From: Gammaproteobacteria bacterium
GTDB taxonomy: Bacteria; Pseudomonadota; Gammaproteobacteria; UBA9214
Direction: 5' to 3'
DNA: 15,307 nucleotides
Assembly: GCA_029864225.1 (NCBI GenBank)
Contig: JAOTTU010000034.1
Span: 1 to 15,307, forward strand
A model generated the notes under the pieces. That model made no database searches, was not told the origin of the DNA, and saw only the letters and a list, made by a program, of their open reading frames with translations. A program made the translations under genes and the position numbers. Shown piece by piece: positions 1 to 6,618 of the stretch; the stretch's first letter is position 1, and every line of letters begins with the position of its first letter.

Positions 1-67
1 CAACCGCAAAAGCGCAAAGAAAACAATAAAGATTAGCTGGTAGAAAAACAGCCCAATGAAGTAGCGC

Positions 68-266
68 TAAGGAAGCTGATTAATTATTATCCCGTCATCC
101 CGTCATCCCGTCATCCCGTCATCCCGTCATCCCGTCATCCCGTCATCCCGTCATCCCGTCATCCCGGCGCAGGCCGGGATCCAGTAACCGACTGAATTTT
201 ATTAACTGGATTCCGGCACTCCACTGCGCTCCTGCCGGAATGACGACACATAAGAGGTTCCTTAAT
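68..266. repeat. Dispersed palindromic element, copy A (expanded)
   Basis: The element is bounded by TAAGGAA (68-74) and TTCCTTA (258-264), which are inverted copies. Its core has two arms. The left arm reads gtcatcccggc...gccgggatccag (158-184) and the right arm reads ctggattccgg...gccggaatgac (206-244). The arms are inverted relative to each other and each contains its own small hairpin. A second copy with the same architecture lies at about 4664-4801, sharing the AGGAAG...CTGATTAA left end, the CGTCAT(T/C)CCGGC arm, the CTGGATTCCGG right arm and the TTCCYTAAT right end. After removing eight extra octamers from copy A, the two copies are nearly equal in length (about 135 and 138 bases). No transposase is present, so this looks like a non-autonomous MITE-like repeat; the boundaries are inferred from the two-copy comparison. 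Confidence 0.75.
91..162. repeat. Nine uninterrupted copies of the octamer CCCGTCAT
   Basis: Bases 91-162 are exactly nine perfect head-to-tail copies of CCCGTCAT, followed by a partial CCCG that enters the palindromic arm. The octamer corresponds to the end of the left arm of the surrounding element, where copy B (near 4690) has the CGTCAT segment only once. The array therefore probably arose by replication slippage within the element. It does not lie in a recognisable gene. Perfect identity of the units suggests recent expansion or ongoing length change. Confidence 0.95.
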
Positions 267-451
267 AATAAGTCAGGTTTTGTTAGATGAAATCCTTACT
301 CAGTGTTCTCTCGGTAATTATTTCCTGCATCGCCTAAAACGCCTACTTTAGGTGTTCTACCTCCTGTCCCTGCAGTCTTCCATCCCTGGTGCCTTGCGGT
401 AATTAATCACGCACATCCCCCGATTTCACTACGTTTCATTTGGCCACACAA

Positions 452-808
452 TCAGGATTGCGCTGCCGTCACGCGCACGTAGGCCATGGCCGCGAGGAAC
501 CAGAGCGAGGAAAAGACCACCTCGAGCAGGGCCAGGTGGCGCGCGGCGTCCGAGACGTAGGCCTCGACCACGCCATGGGTGAAGTAGAGCAGGGCAAGGA
601 AGCAGCTCCAGGCGATGGTGTAGCGACGCCTGTGCAGCAGGCCGCGCAGCGGGGCGAACAATGGCAACACCAGTACCAGCAATACCAGGGAGACGGGGAA
701 GTGTTTGGAAGGCGCCAGCCAGCTGTACCAGGCGACCAGCAGGGCCAGTGTGCCGAGGTGGCCCGCCAGTATCAGGGTGTAAAGAAAACGGCTGCTGGGT
801 AGGATCAT
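452..808 (-). CDS. DUF2069 family inner-membrane protein
   Basis: This small protein of about 118 residues is strongly hydrophobic. Apparent transmembrane segments lie near residues 9-28 (YTLILAGHLGTLALLVAWY), 37-55, 66-84 and 95-112, so it is a four-helix inner-membrane protein. Length, topology and its place directly downstream of wrbA fit the DUF2069 family of gammaproteobacteria, whose biochemical role is unknown. The first ATG is at 808; an in-frame GTG two codons upstream (814) is equally possible, because neither has a clear Shine-Dalgarno sequence. It is the last gene of the minus-strand run fumarase-arsC-wrbA-DUF2069, 76 bases after wrbA. Family assignment is by pattern recognition; function should be left open. 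Confidence 0.8.
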   Translation of the reverse strand: MILPSSRFLYTLILAGHLGTLALLVAWYSWLAPSKHFPVSLVLLVLVLPLFAPLRGLLHRRRYTIAWSCFLALLYFTHGVVEAYVSDAARHLALLEVVFSSLWFLAAMAYVRVTAAQS

Positions 809-884
809 TGTCACGTCGATCGGACTATCAGCCCGGCCGGGGCATCAGGCAACCACTGCAATCGGGCCAGCTTTTCGGTCCGGA

Positions 885-1481
885 CTATGAAGCCTCCAGT
901 TTTACCACGGTCTCCGCCAGGCGTTTTCCCAGGGCACGGCACAGGTGCTTCTCTTCATCGGTGAGGGGCAGCTTGTTGTCGATGCCGGCGGTATGGCTGG
1001 GGCCGTAGGGTGTCCCGCCGCTTTTCGTGGTCAGTAACTCGGTTTCGCTGTAGGGCAGGCCCAGCAGCAGCATGCCATGATGCAGCAGCGGCAACATCAT
1101 GGACAGCAGGGTGGTTTCCTGGCCGCCGTGCAGGCTGGCGGTCGAGGTGAACACGGCCGCGGGCTTGCCGGCCAGGGCGCCGGACAACCACAGGCTGCTG
1201 GTCGAATCGATGAAGTACTTGAGCGCTGCCGCCATGTTGCCGTAGCGCGTCGGGCTGCCCAGTGCCAGGCCGGCGCATTCGCGCAGGTCATCGAGCGTGA
1301 CGTAGGGCGGGCCGGACTCCGGGATGTCACTGTCGGTCGCCTCACACACGGTCGAGACCGGGGGCACGGTGCGCAGGCGCGCCTGGCAGCCGGGTATCTC
1401 CTCGATACCACGGGCAATGCGCTGGGCCATCTCGGCGGTGGCGCCGTAGCGACTGTAATACAGGACAACGATCTCATTCAT
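885..1481 (-). CDS. wrbA: WrbA-family flavodoxin-like NAD(P)H:quinone oxidoreductase
   Basis: The 198-residue protein has the flavodoxin fold signature. VLYYSRYGATAEMA at residues 6-19 is the FMN phosphate-binding loop, GSPTRYGNM at 75-83 is the WrbA isoalloxazine-contact motif, and FTSTASLHGGQETT at 111-124 and LLHHGM at 132-137 are further family blocks. The C-terminal GGTPYGPSH is also typical. Family members bind FMN, are usually tetrameric, and reduce quinones by two electrons with NAD(P)H, which limits semiquinone-driven oxidative stress; the enzyme is cytosolic. Length matches the family (about 198-200). The ATG at 1481 starts the conserved N-terminus, although no good Shine-Dalgarno sequence precedes it. 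Its neighbour arsC is frequently found beside wrbA in related genomes. The upstream gap contains an inverted repeat pair. Confidence 0.93.
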   Translation of the reverse strand: MNEIVVLYYSRYGATAEMAQRIARGIEEIPGCQARLRTVPPVSTVCEATDSDIPESGPPYVTLDDLRECAGLALGSPTRYGNMAAALKYFIDSTSSLWLSGALAGKPAAVFTSTASLHGGQETTLLSMMLPLLHHGMLLLGLPYSETELLTTKSGGTPYGPSHTAGIDNKLPLTDEEKHLCRALGKRLAETVVKLEAS

Positions 1482-1511
1482 GGTTATGTGTCGGGTTTAT
1501 CGAAGGAAAAA

Positions 1512-1675
1512 ATTTCACCGCAGAGACGCAGAGTACGCGGAGAAAATATGATACCTGATTCAAAGAATGCACTTTCCTGCCAGGCAAGGTGAACCTGTAT
1601 GGTCTGGCATATTTGTCTTGATAATGAAGATTATTGCTCTACTCGGCGTTCTCGGCGCCTCTGCGGTAAATATAT
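1512..1675. repeat. Inverted pair of ACCGCAGAG-type repeats
   Basis: The left arm, near 1512-1546, begins TTTCACCGCAGAGACGCAGAG. The right arm, near 1632-1675, read on the minus strand gives TTTACCGCAGAGGCGCCGAG. The arms agree over about 30 bases with a few substitutions and face each other across roughly 85 bases of spacer. Similar accGCAGAGrCGCaGAG repeats are, to my knowledge, common dispersed intergenic elements in many bacteria. The pair fills the spacer between arsC and wrbA and its right end almost touches the arsC stop codon (1679-1681). No transposase is present. A transcript across it could fold into a long imperfect stem. Confidence 0.8.
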
Positions 1676-1678
1676 TGT

Positions 1679-2032
1679 TCAAAGAATCTTCAGCACGGCT
1701 TCCGGGGGGCGGCCCAGGGCGGCCTTTCCCCTGGCCAGGACGATGGGCCGTTCAATCAGGCGCGGGTGTTCGTGCATGGCCCTGATCAGGTCCTTGTCCT
1801 TCAGCTCCGGGTCCGCCAGTTTTTCCTGCTGGTACTCGACCTCTTTCTTGCGCATCAGTTCGCGCGGTTTCAACCCGAGCAATCTGAGTATCGCCGCCAG
1901 CTCTGTTTCGCTGGGTGGTTCCTTGAGGTATTCGATGATGTGCGGTTCATACCCCTGCGTGCGCAGCAGTTCCAGGGTGGCGCGCGACTTGCTGCAGCGC
2001 GGGTTGTGGTAGAGGGTGATAGCGTCTGTCAT
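1679..2032 (-). CDS. arsC: ArsC-family arsenate reductase (glutaredoxin-dependent type)
   Basis: The 117-residue protein begins MTDAITLYHNPRCSKSR. Cys13 in HNPRCSKSR is the family's catalytic cysteine. EYLKEPP (about 34-40) and HPRLIERPIV (89-98, with Arg96) are conserved, and a further Arg lies at 108 in GRPPEAVL, matching the arginines that bind oxyanion in Escherichia coli ArsC. Family members reduce arsenate to arsenite using glutathione and glutaredoxin in the cytosol. However, chromosomal copies outside ars operons, next to wrbA as here, may be general thiol reductases (the YffB/Spx/ArsC superfamily). No arsR or arsenite pump is nearby, so arsenic resistance is inference only. The ATG at 2032 is chosen because AGGAAC lies just upstream and the conserved domain starts there; longer in-frame extension reads into non-conserved sequence. 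Confidence 0.88.
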   Translation of the reverse strand: MTDAITLYHNPRCSKSRATLELLRTQGYEPHIIEYLKEPPSETELAAILRLLGLKPRELMRKKEVEYQQEKLADPELKDKDLIRAMHEHPRLIERPIVLARGKAALGRPPEAVLKIL

Positions 2033-2111
2033 GGTTCCTGCCGGTCGCCAATGCAATGGTGGTTGAGCATTCTCCCAGAAAACGCTGCGGATAGTCCATC
2101 CGGGGTGGATG

Positions 2112-3635
2112 TCAGGCCTTGATGACCGGGATCTTGCCGATACGCATGCGCCACTCCCTGGGTCCGCTCTCGTGTATGGAATTGCCGTGTGCATCAACGG
2201 CCACCGTGACCGGCATGTCCTCGACCTCGAATTCATACACCGCCTCCATGCCCATTTCCGGGAAGGCGACCACGCGCGCGGCGCGGATCGCCTTCGAGAC
2301 CAGGTAGGCGGCGCCGCCGGTCGCGATCAGGTACACGGCACCATGGCGGGCAATGGACTGCACGGCTTCTGGCCCTCGCTCGGCCTTGCCGATCATGCCG
2401 AGCAGGCCGGTTTGCTCCAGCATCTGATCAGTGAACTTGTCCATGCGCGTGGCGGTGGTTGGGCCGGCCGGGCCGACCACCTCGTCGCCCACCGGGTCGA
2501 CCGGGCCGACGTAGTAGATAAAGCGGCCGTTGAAATCCAGCCCGTCCGGCAGGGGTTCGCCGCGATCGAGCAGGTCGATGATGAGTTTGTGGGCGGCATC
2601 GCGGCCCGTGAGGAGTTTGCCGCTGAGCAACAGGGTCTCGCCCGGCCGCCACCGGCTGATGGCCTTGTGGTCCAGCGACTCCAGCTGGACCCGGCGCGCT
2701 GCCGTGCCGGTGGCGCGGCTGATCACCGGCCAGTCTTCCAGCCGCGGCGGCTCCAGCCGGGCCGGGCCGCTCCCGTCGAGGGTGAAGTGCACATGACGCG
2801 TGGCCGCGCAGTTCGGGATGATGGCAACCGGCTTGGAGGCCGCGTGGGTCGGATAGTCGAGGATCTTGACGTCCAGTACCGTGGTCAGGCCGCCCAGGCC
2901 CTGGGCGCCGATGCCCAGCGCATTGACCCGGTCGAGGATCTCCAGGCGCAACTCCTCGAGGCGATTTGCCGGTCCGCGTTCCCGCAGGGCCTGGATATCG
3001 ATGGGCTGCAGCAGGGACTCCTTGGCCAGCAGCATGGCCTTCTCGGCGGTTCCGCCGATGCCGATGCCGAGCAGTCCGGGCGGGCACCAGCCAGCCCCCA
3101 TCGAGGGTATCTGTTGCAGCACCCATTCGACGATGTCATCGCTGGGGTTGAGGATAGTGAAGCGCGACTTGTTTTCAGAGCCGCCGCCCTTGGCGGCCAC
3201 GGTGACGCCGAGGGTGTCGCCGGTCACGACGTTCTTGTGAATCACCGCGGGGGTATTGTCGCCGGTATTGCGGCGTTCCCCGGCCGGGTCGGCGACTACG
3301 GACCCGCGCAGCGGATTGTGCGGATCGGTGTAGGCATCATGCACGGCCTCGTTGATCATCTCATCGATGCCCGTGTCCGTGTCCCAGCGCAGGTCCATGC
3401 CAATCTCGAGAAAGACATTGACAATGCCGGTGTCCTGGCAGATCGGGCGGTGACCCTCGGCGCACATCCTGGAATTGATCAGGATCTGTGCCATGGCGTC
3501 GCGCGCCGCCGGTGACTCCTCGGCCCGGTAGGCCGTATCCAGGGCACGGATGAAATCAGGTGGGTGGTAATAGGAGATGTATTGCAGCGCGTCGCGGATA
3601 CTGTCGATAAAGTCCTGTTTGTTAATGACTGTCAT
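2112..3635 (-). CDS. fumA: Class I fumarate hydratase, [4Fe-4S], fused alpha and beta domains
   Basis: This 507-residue protein is an iron-sulfur fumarase that hydrates fumarate to L-malate in the citric acid cycle. Three cysteines fit the cluster ligands: Cys66 in RPICQDTG, Cys184 in AGWCPPGLLG and Cys276 in IIPNCAATRH. Their spacing (118 and 92 residues) is close to that in E. coli FumA. The alpha-type domain occupies about residues 1-290. The beta-type domain follows, with the block GDEVVGPAGPTTATRMDKF near 395-415 and VYLIATGGAAYLVSKAI near 440-457. Both domains are on one chain, as in FumA/FumB rather than the split two-subunit form. The ATG at 3635 begins a normal N-terminus but has only a weak ribosome site. 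The gene starts the minus-strand run ahead of arsC, 79 bases apart, and diverges from the thioredoxin gene. Class I fumarases are oxygen- and superoxide-sensitive. The choice of symbol among fumA/fumB is by convention. Confidence 0.95.
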   Translation of the reverse strand: MTVINKQDFIDSIRDALQYISYYHPPDFIRALDTAYRAEESPAARDAMAQILINSRMCAEGHRPICQDTGIVNVFLEIGMDLRWDTDTGIDEMINEAVHDAYTDPHNPLRGSVVADPAGERRNTGDNTPAVIHKNVVTGDTLGVTVAAKGGGSENKSRFTILNPSDDIVEWVLQQIPSMGAGWCPPGLLGIGIGGTAEKAMLLAKESLLQPIDIQALRERGPANRLEELRLEILDRVNALGIGAQGLGGLTTVLDVKILDYPTHAASKPVAIIPNCAATRHVHFTLDGSGPARLEPPRLEDWPVISRATGTAARRVQLESLDHKAISRWRPGETLLLSGKLLTGRDAAHKLIIDLLDRGEPLPDGLDFNGRFIYYVGPVDPVGDEVVGPAGPTTATRMDKFTDQMLEQTGLLGMIGKAERGPEAVQSIARHGAVYLIATGGAAYLVSKAIRAARVVAFPEMGMEAVYEFEVEDMPVTVAVDAHGNSIHESGPREWRMRIGKIPVIKA

Positions 3636-3734
3636 GGGGGAAACGCCTGTGTGCCTGCTTGGATTCTAGCCTGAAAGTATCGGGGTTTATAGGTTGCCTG
3701 AACCGAAGGGCGGATGAGTTGTCTCTGGATAGGG

Positions 3735-3740
3735 TATAAT
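3735..3740 (+). promoter_or_regulatory. Candidate -10 box for the thioredoxin-like gene
   Basis: A perfect TATAAT lies 28 bases upstream of the ATG at 3768, in the spacer between the divergent fumarase and thioredoxin-like genes. No good -35 hexamer sits 16-18 bases upstream (the region reads about cggatgag), so the call rests on the -10 box and position only. Confidence 0.35.
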
Positions 3741-3767
3741 CACCGGATGCTAATGGAGGGGAAGGTT

Positions 3768-4283
3768 ATGCGGTTTATTGTGTTGCTTGCGGGTTTACTG
3801 GCGTCGCTGGGTGTAGTCGCCGACGACGTGGACTTCAGCCTGACCGATCTTGACGGCAAACAGCGCTCACTGTCCGAGTTCCGCGGCAAGTGGGTCGTTG
3901 TCAATTACTGGGCGACCTGGTGTCCACCCTGCCTGGACGAGATCCCGGACCTGGTGGAGTTCCATGAAAAACACAAGGACCATGATGCCGTGGTACTCGG
4001 CGTCAATTATGAGGAGGTCAACAGGGAATACCTGAAGGAGTTCGTGGAGACCCATTTCATGACCTACCCTGTGCTGCCGATGGAACCGATCCCGGTAACG
4101 CCGCTCGGGCCGGTTATGGGACTGCCCACGACCTACATCATCTCTCCGCAGGGCGAGCGTATTGCCCGCCAGGAGGGGCCGGTGACCGGTGCGGCCATCG
4201 AGGCCTTCCTGGAACGCAAGAAACAGCCGAATAACGGCGCCCGGCTGGATCCTGCCGCGGGTCGAGTCGCCGCAAGCAACTAG
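3768..4283 (+). CDS. TlpA/ResA-like periplasmic thiol-disulfide oxidoreductase
   Basis: The 171-residue product starts MRFIVLLAGLLASLGVVADD, a signal peptide or N-terminal anchor followed by a thioredoxin-fold domain. The redox motif is WATWCPPC, with Cys52 and Cys55. The cis-proline region is MGLPTTYII with Pro120, and FSLTDLDGKQRSLSEFRGKW (23-42) is the AhpC/TSA-type N-terminal block of TlpA, ResA and CcmG relatives. Such proteins act outside the cytoplasmic membrane to reduce or exchange disulfides, often in cytochrome c maturation, but no ccm gene is nearby and the client is unknown. The ATG at 3768 is preferred over in-frame upstream starts because TGGAGGGGAAGG is just before it and the signal peptide begins there. 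The C-terminal tail beyond about residue 150 is polar and not conserved-looking. Acylphosphatase follows after 17 bases, so the two are probably co-transcribed. Confidence 0.88.
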   Translation: MRFIVLLAGLLASLGVVADDVDFSLTDLDGKQRSLSEFRGKWVVVNYWATWCPPCLDEIPDLVEFHEKHKDHDAVVLGVNYEEVNREYLKEFVETHFMTYPVLPMEPIPVTPLGPVMGLPTTYIISPQGERIARQEGPVTGAAIEAFLERKKQPNNGARLDPAAGRVAASN

Positions 4284-4300
4284 TCTTTCCGCGCGACGCC

Positions 4301-4567
4301 ATGGGTTGTCGACGCTGTCTTGTATCCGGTCATGTCCAGGGGGTGTTCTTCCGTGCCTCGGCGCGTCAGCAGGCCATGGCGCTGGGACTCACCGGTTATG
4401 CCCGCAATCTCCCTGATGGACGAGTCGAGGTGCTGGCCTGTGGGGACGAAGCTGCCTTGCAGGCCTTGCAGGCCTGGCTGAGGAAAGGGCCGGCCCATGC
4501 CCATGTCAGTGGTGTGCAGTGTGAAAGCGTGGAAGTCGCTGTGCCGCCGGACTTCTCTGCTGCCTAG
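4301..4567 (+). CDS. acyP: Acylphosphatase
   Basis: This 88-residue protein has the complete acylphosphatase signature: CLVSGHVQGVFFRASARQ near the N-terminus and GYARNLPDGRVEV at 32-44. Arg18 (phosphate binding) and Asn36 (water activation) match the catalytic pair of the family. It hydrolyses carboxyl-phosphate bonds in acyl phosphates such as acetyl phosphate or carbamoyl phosphate in the cytosol. Its physiological substrate in bacteria is uncertain. Length is standard (about 90). It lies 17 bases after the thioredoxin-like gene and converges on nadB across a repeat-rich 298-base spacer. Confidence 0.93.
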   Translation: MGCRRCLVSGHVQGVFFRASARQQAMALGLTGYARNLPDGRVEVLACGDEAALQALQAWLRKGPAHAHVSGVQCESVEVAVPPDFSAA

Positions 4568-4602
4568 CAGCCGACCAGAAAAAGGGGCCATTCTGCTTTA
4601 TT

Positions 4603-4660
4603 ATATTGCGATCGGATAATACCCGCGGTTGATATTGCGATTGGATAATACCCGGGGTTG
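4603..4660 (+). repeat. Two tandem copies of a 29-base unit
   Basis: Bases 4603-4631 and 4632-4660 are adjacent direct copies differing at two positions (ATCGG versus ATTGG, and CCCGCGG versus CCCGGGG). Each contains GGATAATACCCG. The pair sits between the left terminator arm and palindromic element copy B. With only two copies and no spacer it is not a CRISPR array; it looks like a local duplication or part of a dispersed repeat. Confidence 0.9.
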
Positions 4661-4663
4661 AAC

Positions 4664-4801
4664 TGAGGAAGGCCTGATTAACTCATCGTTCGTCATTCCG
4701 GCGAAAGCCGGAATACAGTCGTCGATAATCAGTTAGTTACTGGATTCCGGGCCTCCGCTACGCTCCGCCCGGAATGACGGTTTGATCAGACTTTCCCTAA
4801 T
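4664..4801. repeat. Dispersed palindromic element, copy B (unexpanded)
   Basis: This is the same element as copy A at 68-266. The left end is GAGGAAGGCCTGATTAA (4665-4681). The left arm is CGTCATTCCGGCGAAAGCCGG (4691-4711), the right arm begins CTGGATTCCGG (4740-4750) and closes with CCGGAATGACGG, and the right end is TTTCCCTAAT (4792-4801). The outer ends are imperfect inverted copies (AGGAAGGCCTGATTA against TGATCAGACTTTCCC). It carries the CGTCAT segment only once. It occupies the loop of the split terminator between acyP and nadB. No coding capacity. Confidence 0.8.
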
Positions 4802-4865
4802 GCATAAAGCAGCAGAATGTCCCCCTTTTTCTTTTTTACAGCACACGCCTCATGAAGGTGGCTGA

Positions 4866-6500
4866 CTAGGAAACCTTGCGGTCAGTGCTGTCTTCCGGTG
4901 TCGGCGGGATGAGGATGGTGTCGGCCGGCGTCCGGGTGATATCGGGTTCCGGGTAGTCCAGGTTGTAATGCAGCCCGCGGCTTTCCTTGCGCTGCTGGGC
5001 CGAGCGGATGATCAGTTCGGCGACCTGTGCCAGGTTGCGCAGTTCCAGCAGGTCGTTGGACACCCTGAAGTTGCTGTAATACTCCTGGATCTCCTGCTGC
5101 AGCAGTTCAACGCGCCGGGCGGCGCGTTGCAGGCGCTTGTTGGTACGCACAATGCCCACGTAGTTCCACATGCAGCGGCGCAGCTCGTCCCAGTTGTGGC
5201 TGACCACGACCTCTTCGTCGGAATCCCGGACTCGGGATTCATCCCACTCCGGCAGTGAAGGTGGTGGCGTTAGCGCATCCATGTGGGCGGCGATGTCCTC
5301 GCTGGCCGCGGCCGCGAACACCAGGCACTCGAGCAGTGAGTTGCTGGCCATGCGGTTGGCGCCGTGCATGCCGGTGCAGGCCACCTCGCCAATGGCATAC
5401 AGACCGGACAGGTCGGTCCTGCCGTTGAGATCAGTCATCACACCTCCGCAGGTATAGTGGGCGGCGGGCACCACCGGAATCGGTTCCAGCGCCATATCGA
5501 TGCCGAGTTCGCGGCAGCGGGCGTACACGGTCGGAAAATGCTCCCGGATGAACGGCGCCGGTTTATGGCTGATGTCCAGCAGCACGTGCTCCAGGCCGAG
5601 GCGTTTCATTTCGTGGTCGATGGCGCGTGCAACGATATCGCGGGGCGCCAGGTCGCCGCGTTCATCGAAGCGCTGCATAAAGGGTTCGCCATCGGGCAGC
5701 AGCAGGCGGCCGCCTTCGCCGCGTACCGCCTCGGTGACCAGGAAGGACTTGGCCTTCGGGTGATACAGGCAGGTGGGATGGAACTGGTTGAATTCCAGAT
5801 TGGCGACCCGGCAGCCGGCACGCCAGGCCATGGCGATCCCGTCGCCGCTTGAGGTGTCGGGATTGCTGGTGTAGAGATAGACCTTGCTGGCGCCACCCGT
5901 AGCAAGCACGACATTGTGCGCCGCAAACACCTCGACATGCTGATGTTCGAGATCGAGTATATAGGCACCCAGGCAGCGGTTTTCCTCCAGGCCGAGCTTG
6001 GCCCCGGTGATCAGGTCAATGGCGATATGGTGTTCGAACAGGGTGATGTTCGGGCGCTGCCGTGCCCGGGCCACCAGGGTGTCCTCGATGGCACGGCCGG
6101 TGGCATCCGCGGAGTGCAGTACCCGGCGGGTGGAGTGGCCGCCTTCACGTGTCAGGTGGAAGTCCTGCTGCCCCTGCTTGTTGGTATGCCGCGTAAAGGG
6201 TACCCCGAGTTCAATCAGCCAGCGGATCATTTCGGGTGCCTTCTCGATGGCAAACCGCACCGCCTCAGGCTTGTTGAGTCCAGCCCCGGCATTCAGGGTG
6301 TCCGCGATATGCGACTCGAAGGTGTCTTCCGGATGGGTCACGGCGGAGATGCCGCCCTGGGCATACAGGGTGCAGCCATCCTGCAGCCGGCTCTTTGACA
6401 GGACCGCGACCTTCAGTTCCGCCGGCAGATGCAGCGCATGACTCAGGCCGGCACCGCCACTGCCGATGATCAGTACGTCAAAGTAATGTGCAGTCGCCAT
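4866..6500 (-). CDS. nadB: L-aspartate oxidase
   Basis: The 544-residue flavoprotein oxidises L-aspartate to iminoaspartate, the first step of de novo NAD synthesis, which NadA then condenses to quinolinate. VLIIGSGGAGLSHALHL (9-25) is the FAD dinucleotide-binding loop. The block HLTREGGHSTRRVLHSADATG (115-135) with Glu119, Arg287 in LAPRDIVARAI and His348 in PAAHYTCGG match the catalytic Glu/Arg/His set of E. coli NadB. The GANRMASNSLLECLVF block is the flavin-contacting segment shared with succinate dehydrogenase flavoproteins but is characteristic here of NadB. The C-terminal helical domain (about 420-530) is intact and length is normal. It is divergent from rpoE, the same arrangement as nadB-algU in Pseudomonas. 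No nadA or nadC lies in the window. The ATG at 6500 starts the usual N-terminus. Confidence 0.96.
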   Translation of the reverse strand: MATAHYFDVLIIGSGGAGLSHALHLPAELKVAVLSKSRLQDGCTLYAQGGISAVTHPEDTFESHIADTLNAGAGLNKPEAVRFAIEKAPEMIRWLIELGVPFTRHTNKQGQQDFHLTREGGHSTRRVLHSADATGRAIEDTLVARARQRPNITLFEHHIAIDLITGAKLGLEENRCLGAYILDLEHQHVEVFAAHNVVLATGGASKVYLYTSNPDTSSGDGIAMAWRAGCRVANLEFNQFHPTCLYHPKAKSFLVTEAVRGEGGRLLLPDGEPFMQRFDERGDLAPRDIVARAIDHEMKRLGLEHVLLDISHKPAPFIREHFPTVYARCRELGIDMALEPIPVVPAAHYTCGGVMTDLNGRTDLSGLYAIGEVACTGMHGANRMASNSLLECLVFAAAASEDIAAHMDALTPPPSLPEWDESRVRDSDEEVVVSHNWDELRRCMWNYVGIVRTNKRLQRAARRVELLQQEIQEYYSNFRVSNDLLELRNLAQVAELIIRSAQQRKESRGLHYNLDYPEPDITRTPADTILIPPTPEDSTDRKVS

Positions 6501-6618
6501 GGCTTGAGTGAGTCCTGGTTAATGGGTAATGTCTGTTGAAGCCTGGGATTTACAGCAGACCCCGGTTGGGGCAACCAGGGCCAGGTGCGCCAGGCCGGGG
6601 ATACCCGTTGATAATTCT

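Larger units (their letters stand above)
1..451. other. Non-coding region with repeats, no gene recognised
   Basis: This 451-base stretch lies downstream of the DUF2069 gene and I see no convincing coding frame in it. About half of it (68-266) is a dispersed palindromic element listed separately. The remainder (1-67 and 267-451) is AT-richer. It contains a short hairpin at 331-354 (cgcctaaa pairing with tttaggtg, one wobble) of unknown role. Bases 1-40 could be the tail of an unseen neighbouring gene or plain spacer; this cannot be decided from the window. No rho-independent terminator is evident just after the DUF2069 stop codon. Confidence 0.6.
4579..4830. terminator. Probable bidirectional terminator stem, split by inserted repeats
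   Basis: The left arm (4579-4601) runs from an A tract through GGGG and CATTCTGCTTTAT, starting 12 bases after the acyP stop codon. The right arm (4804-4830) reads ATAAAGCAGCAGAATGTCCCCC and ends in a T tract that continues to 4837. The arms are inverted complements apart from a 3-base insertion (an extra GCA) and one or two mismatches. A-tract, stem and T-tract between convergent genes is the classic bidirectional rho-independent layout, but about 200 bases of repeat sequence now separate the arms. Termination activity today is uncertain. Confidence 0.5.

Noticed and set aside
91..162. The octamer array as a CRISPR
   Set aside because: Units are 8 bases with no spacers and no cas genes nearby; it is a simple tandem repeat.
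1679..2032. An arsenic-resistance operon
   Set aside because: Only the ArsC-like gene is present; no ArsR, ArsB or Acr3 is seen, so the neighbouring genes do not support this role.
2109..3515. A 468-codon open frame on the plus strand
   Set aside because: It lies antisense to the full-length fumarase gene, has no recognisable domain, and is expected from GC-rich codon bias.
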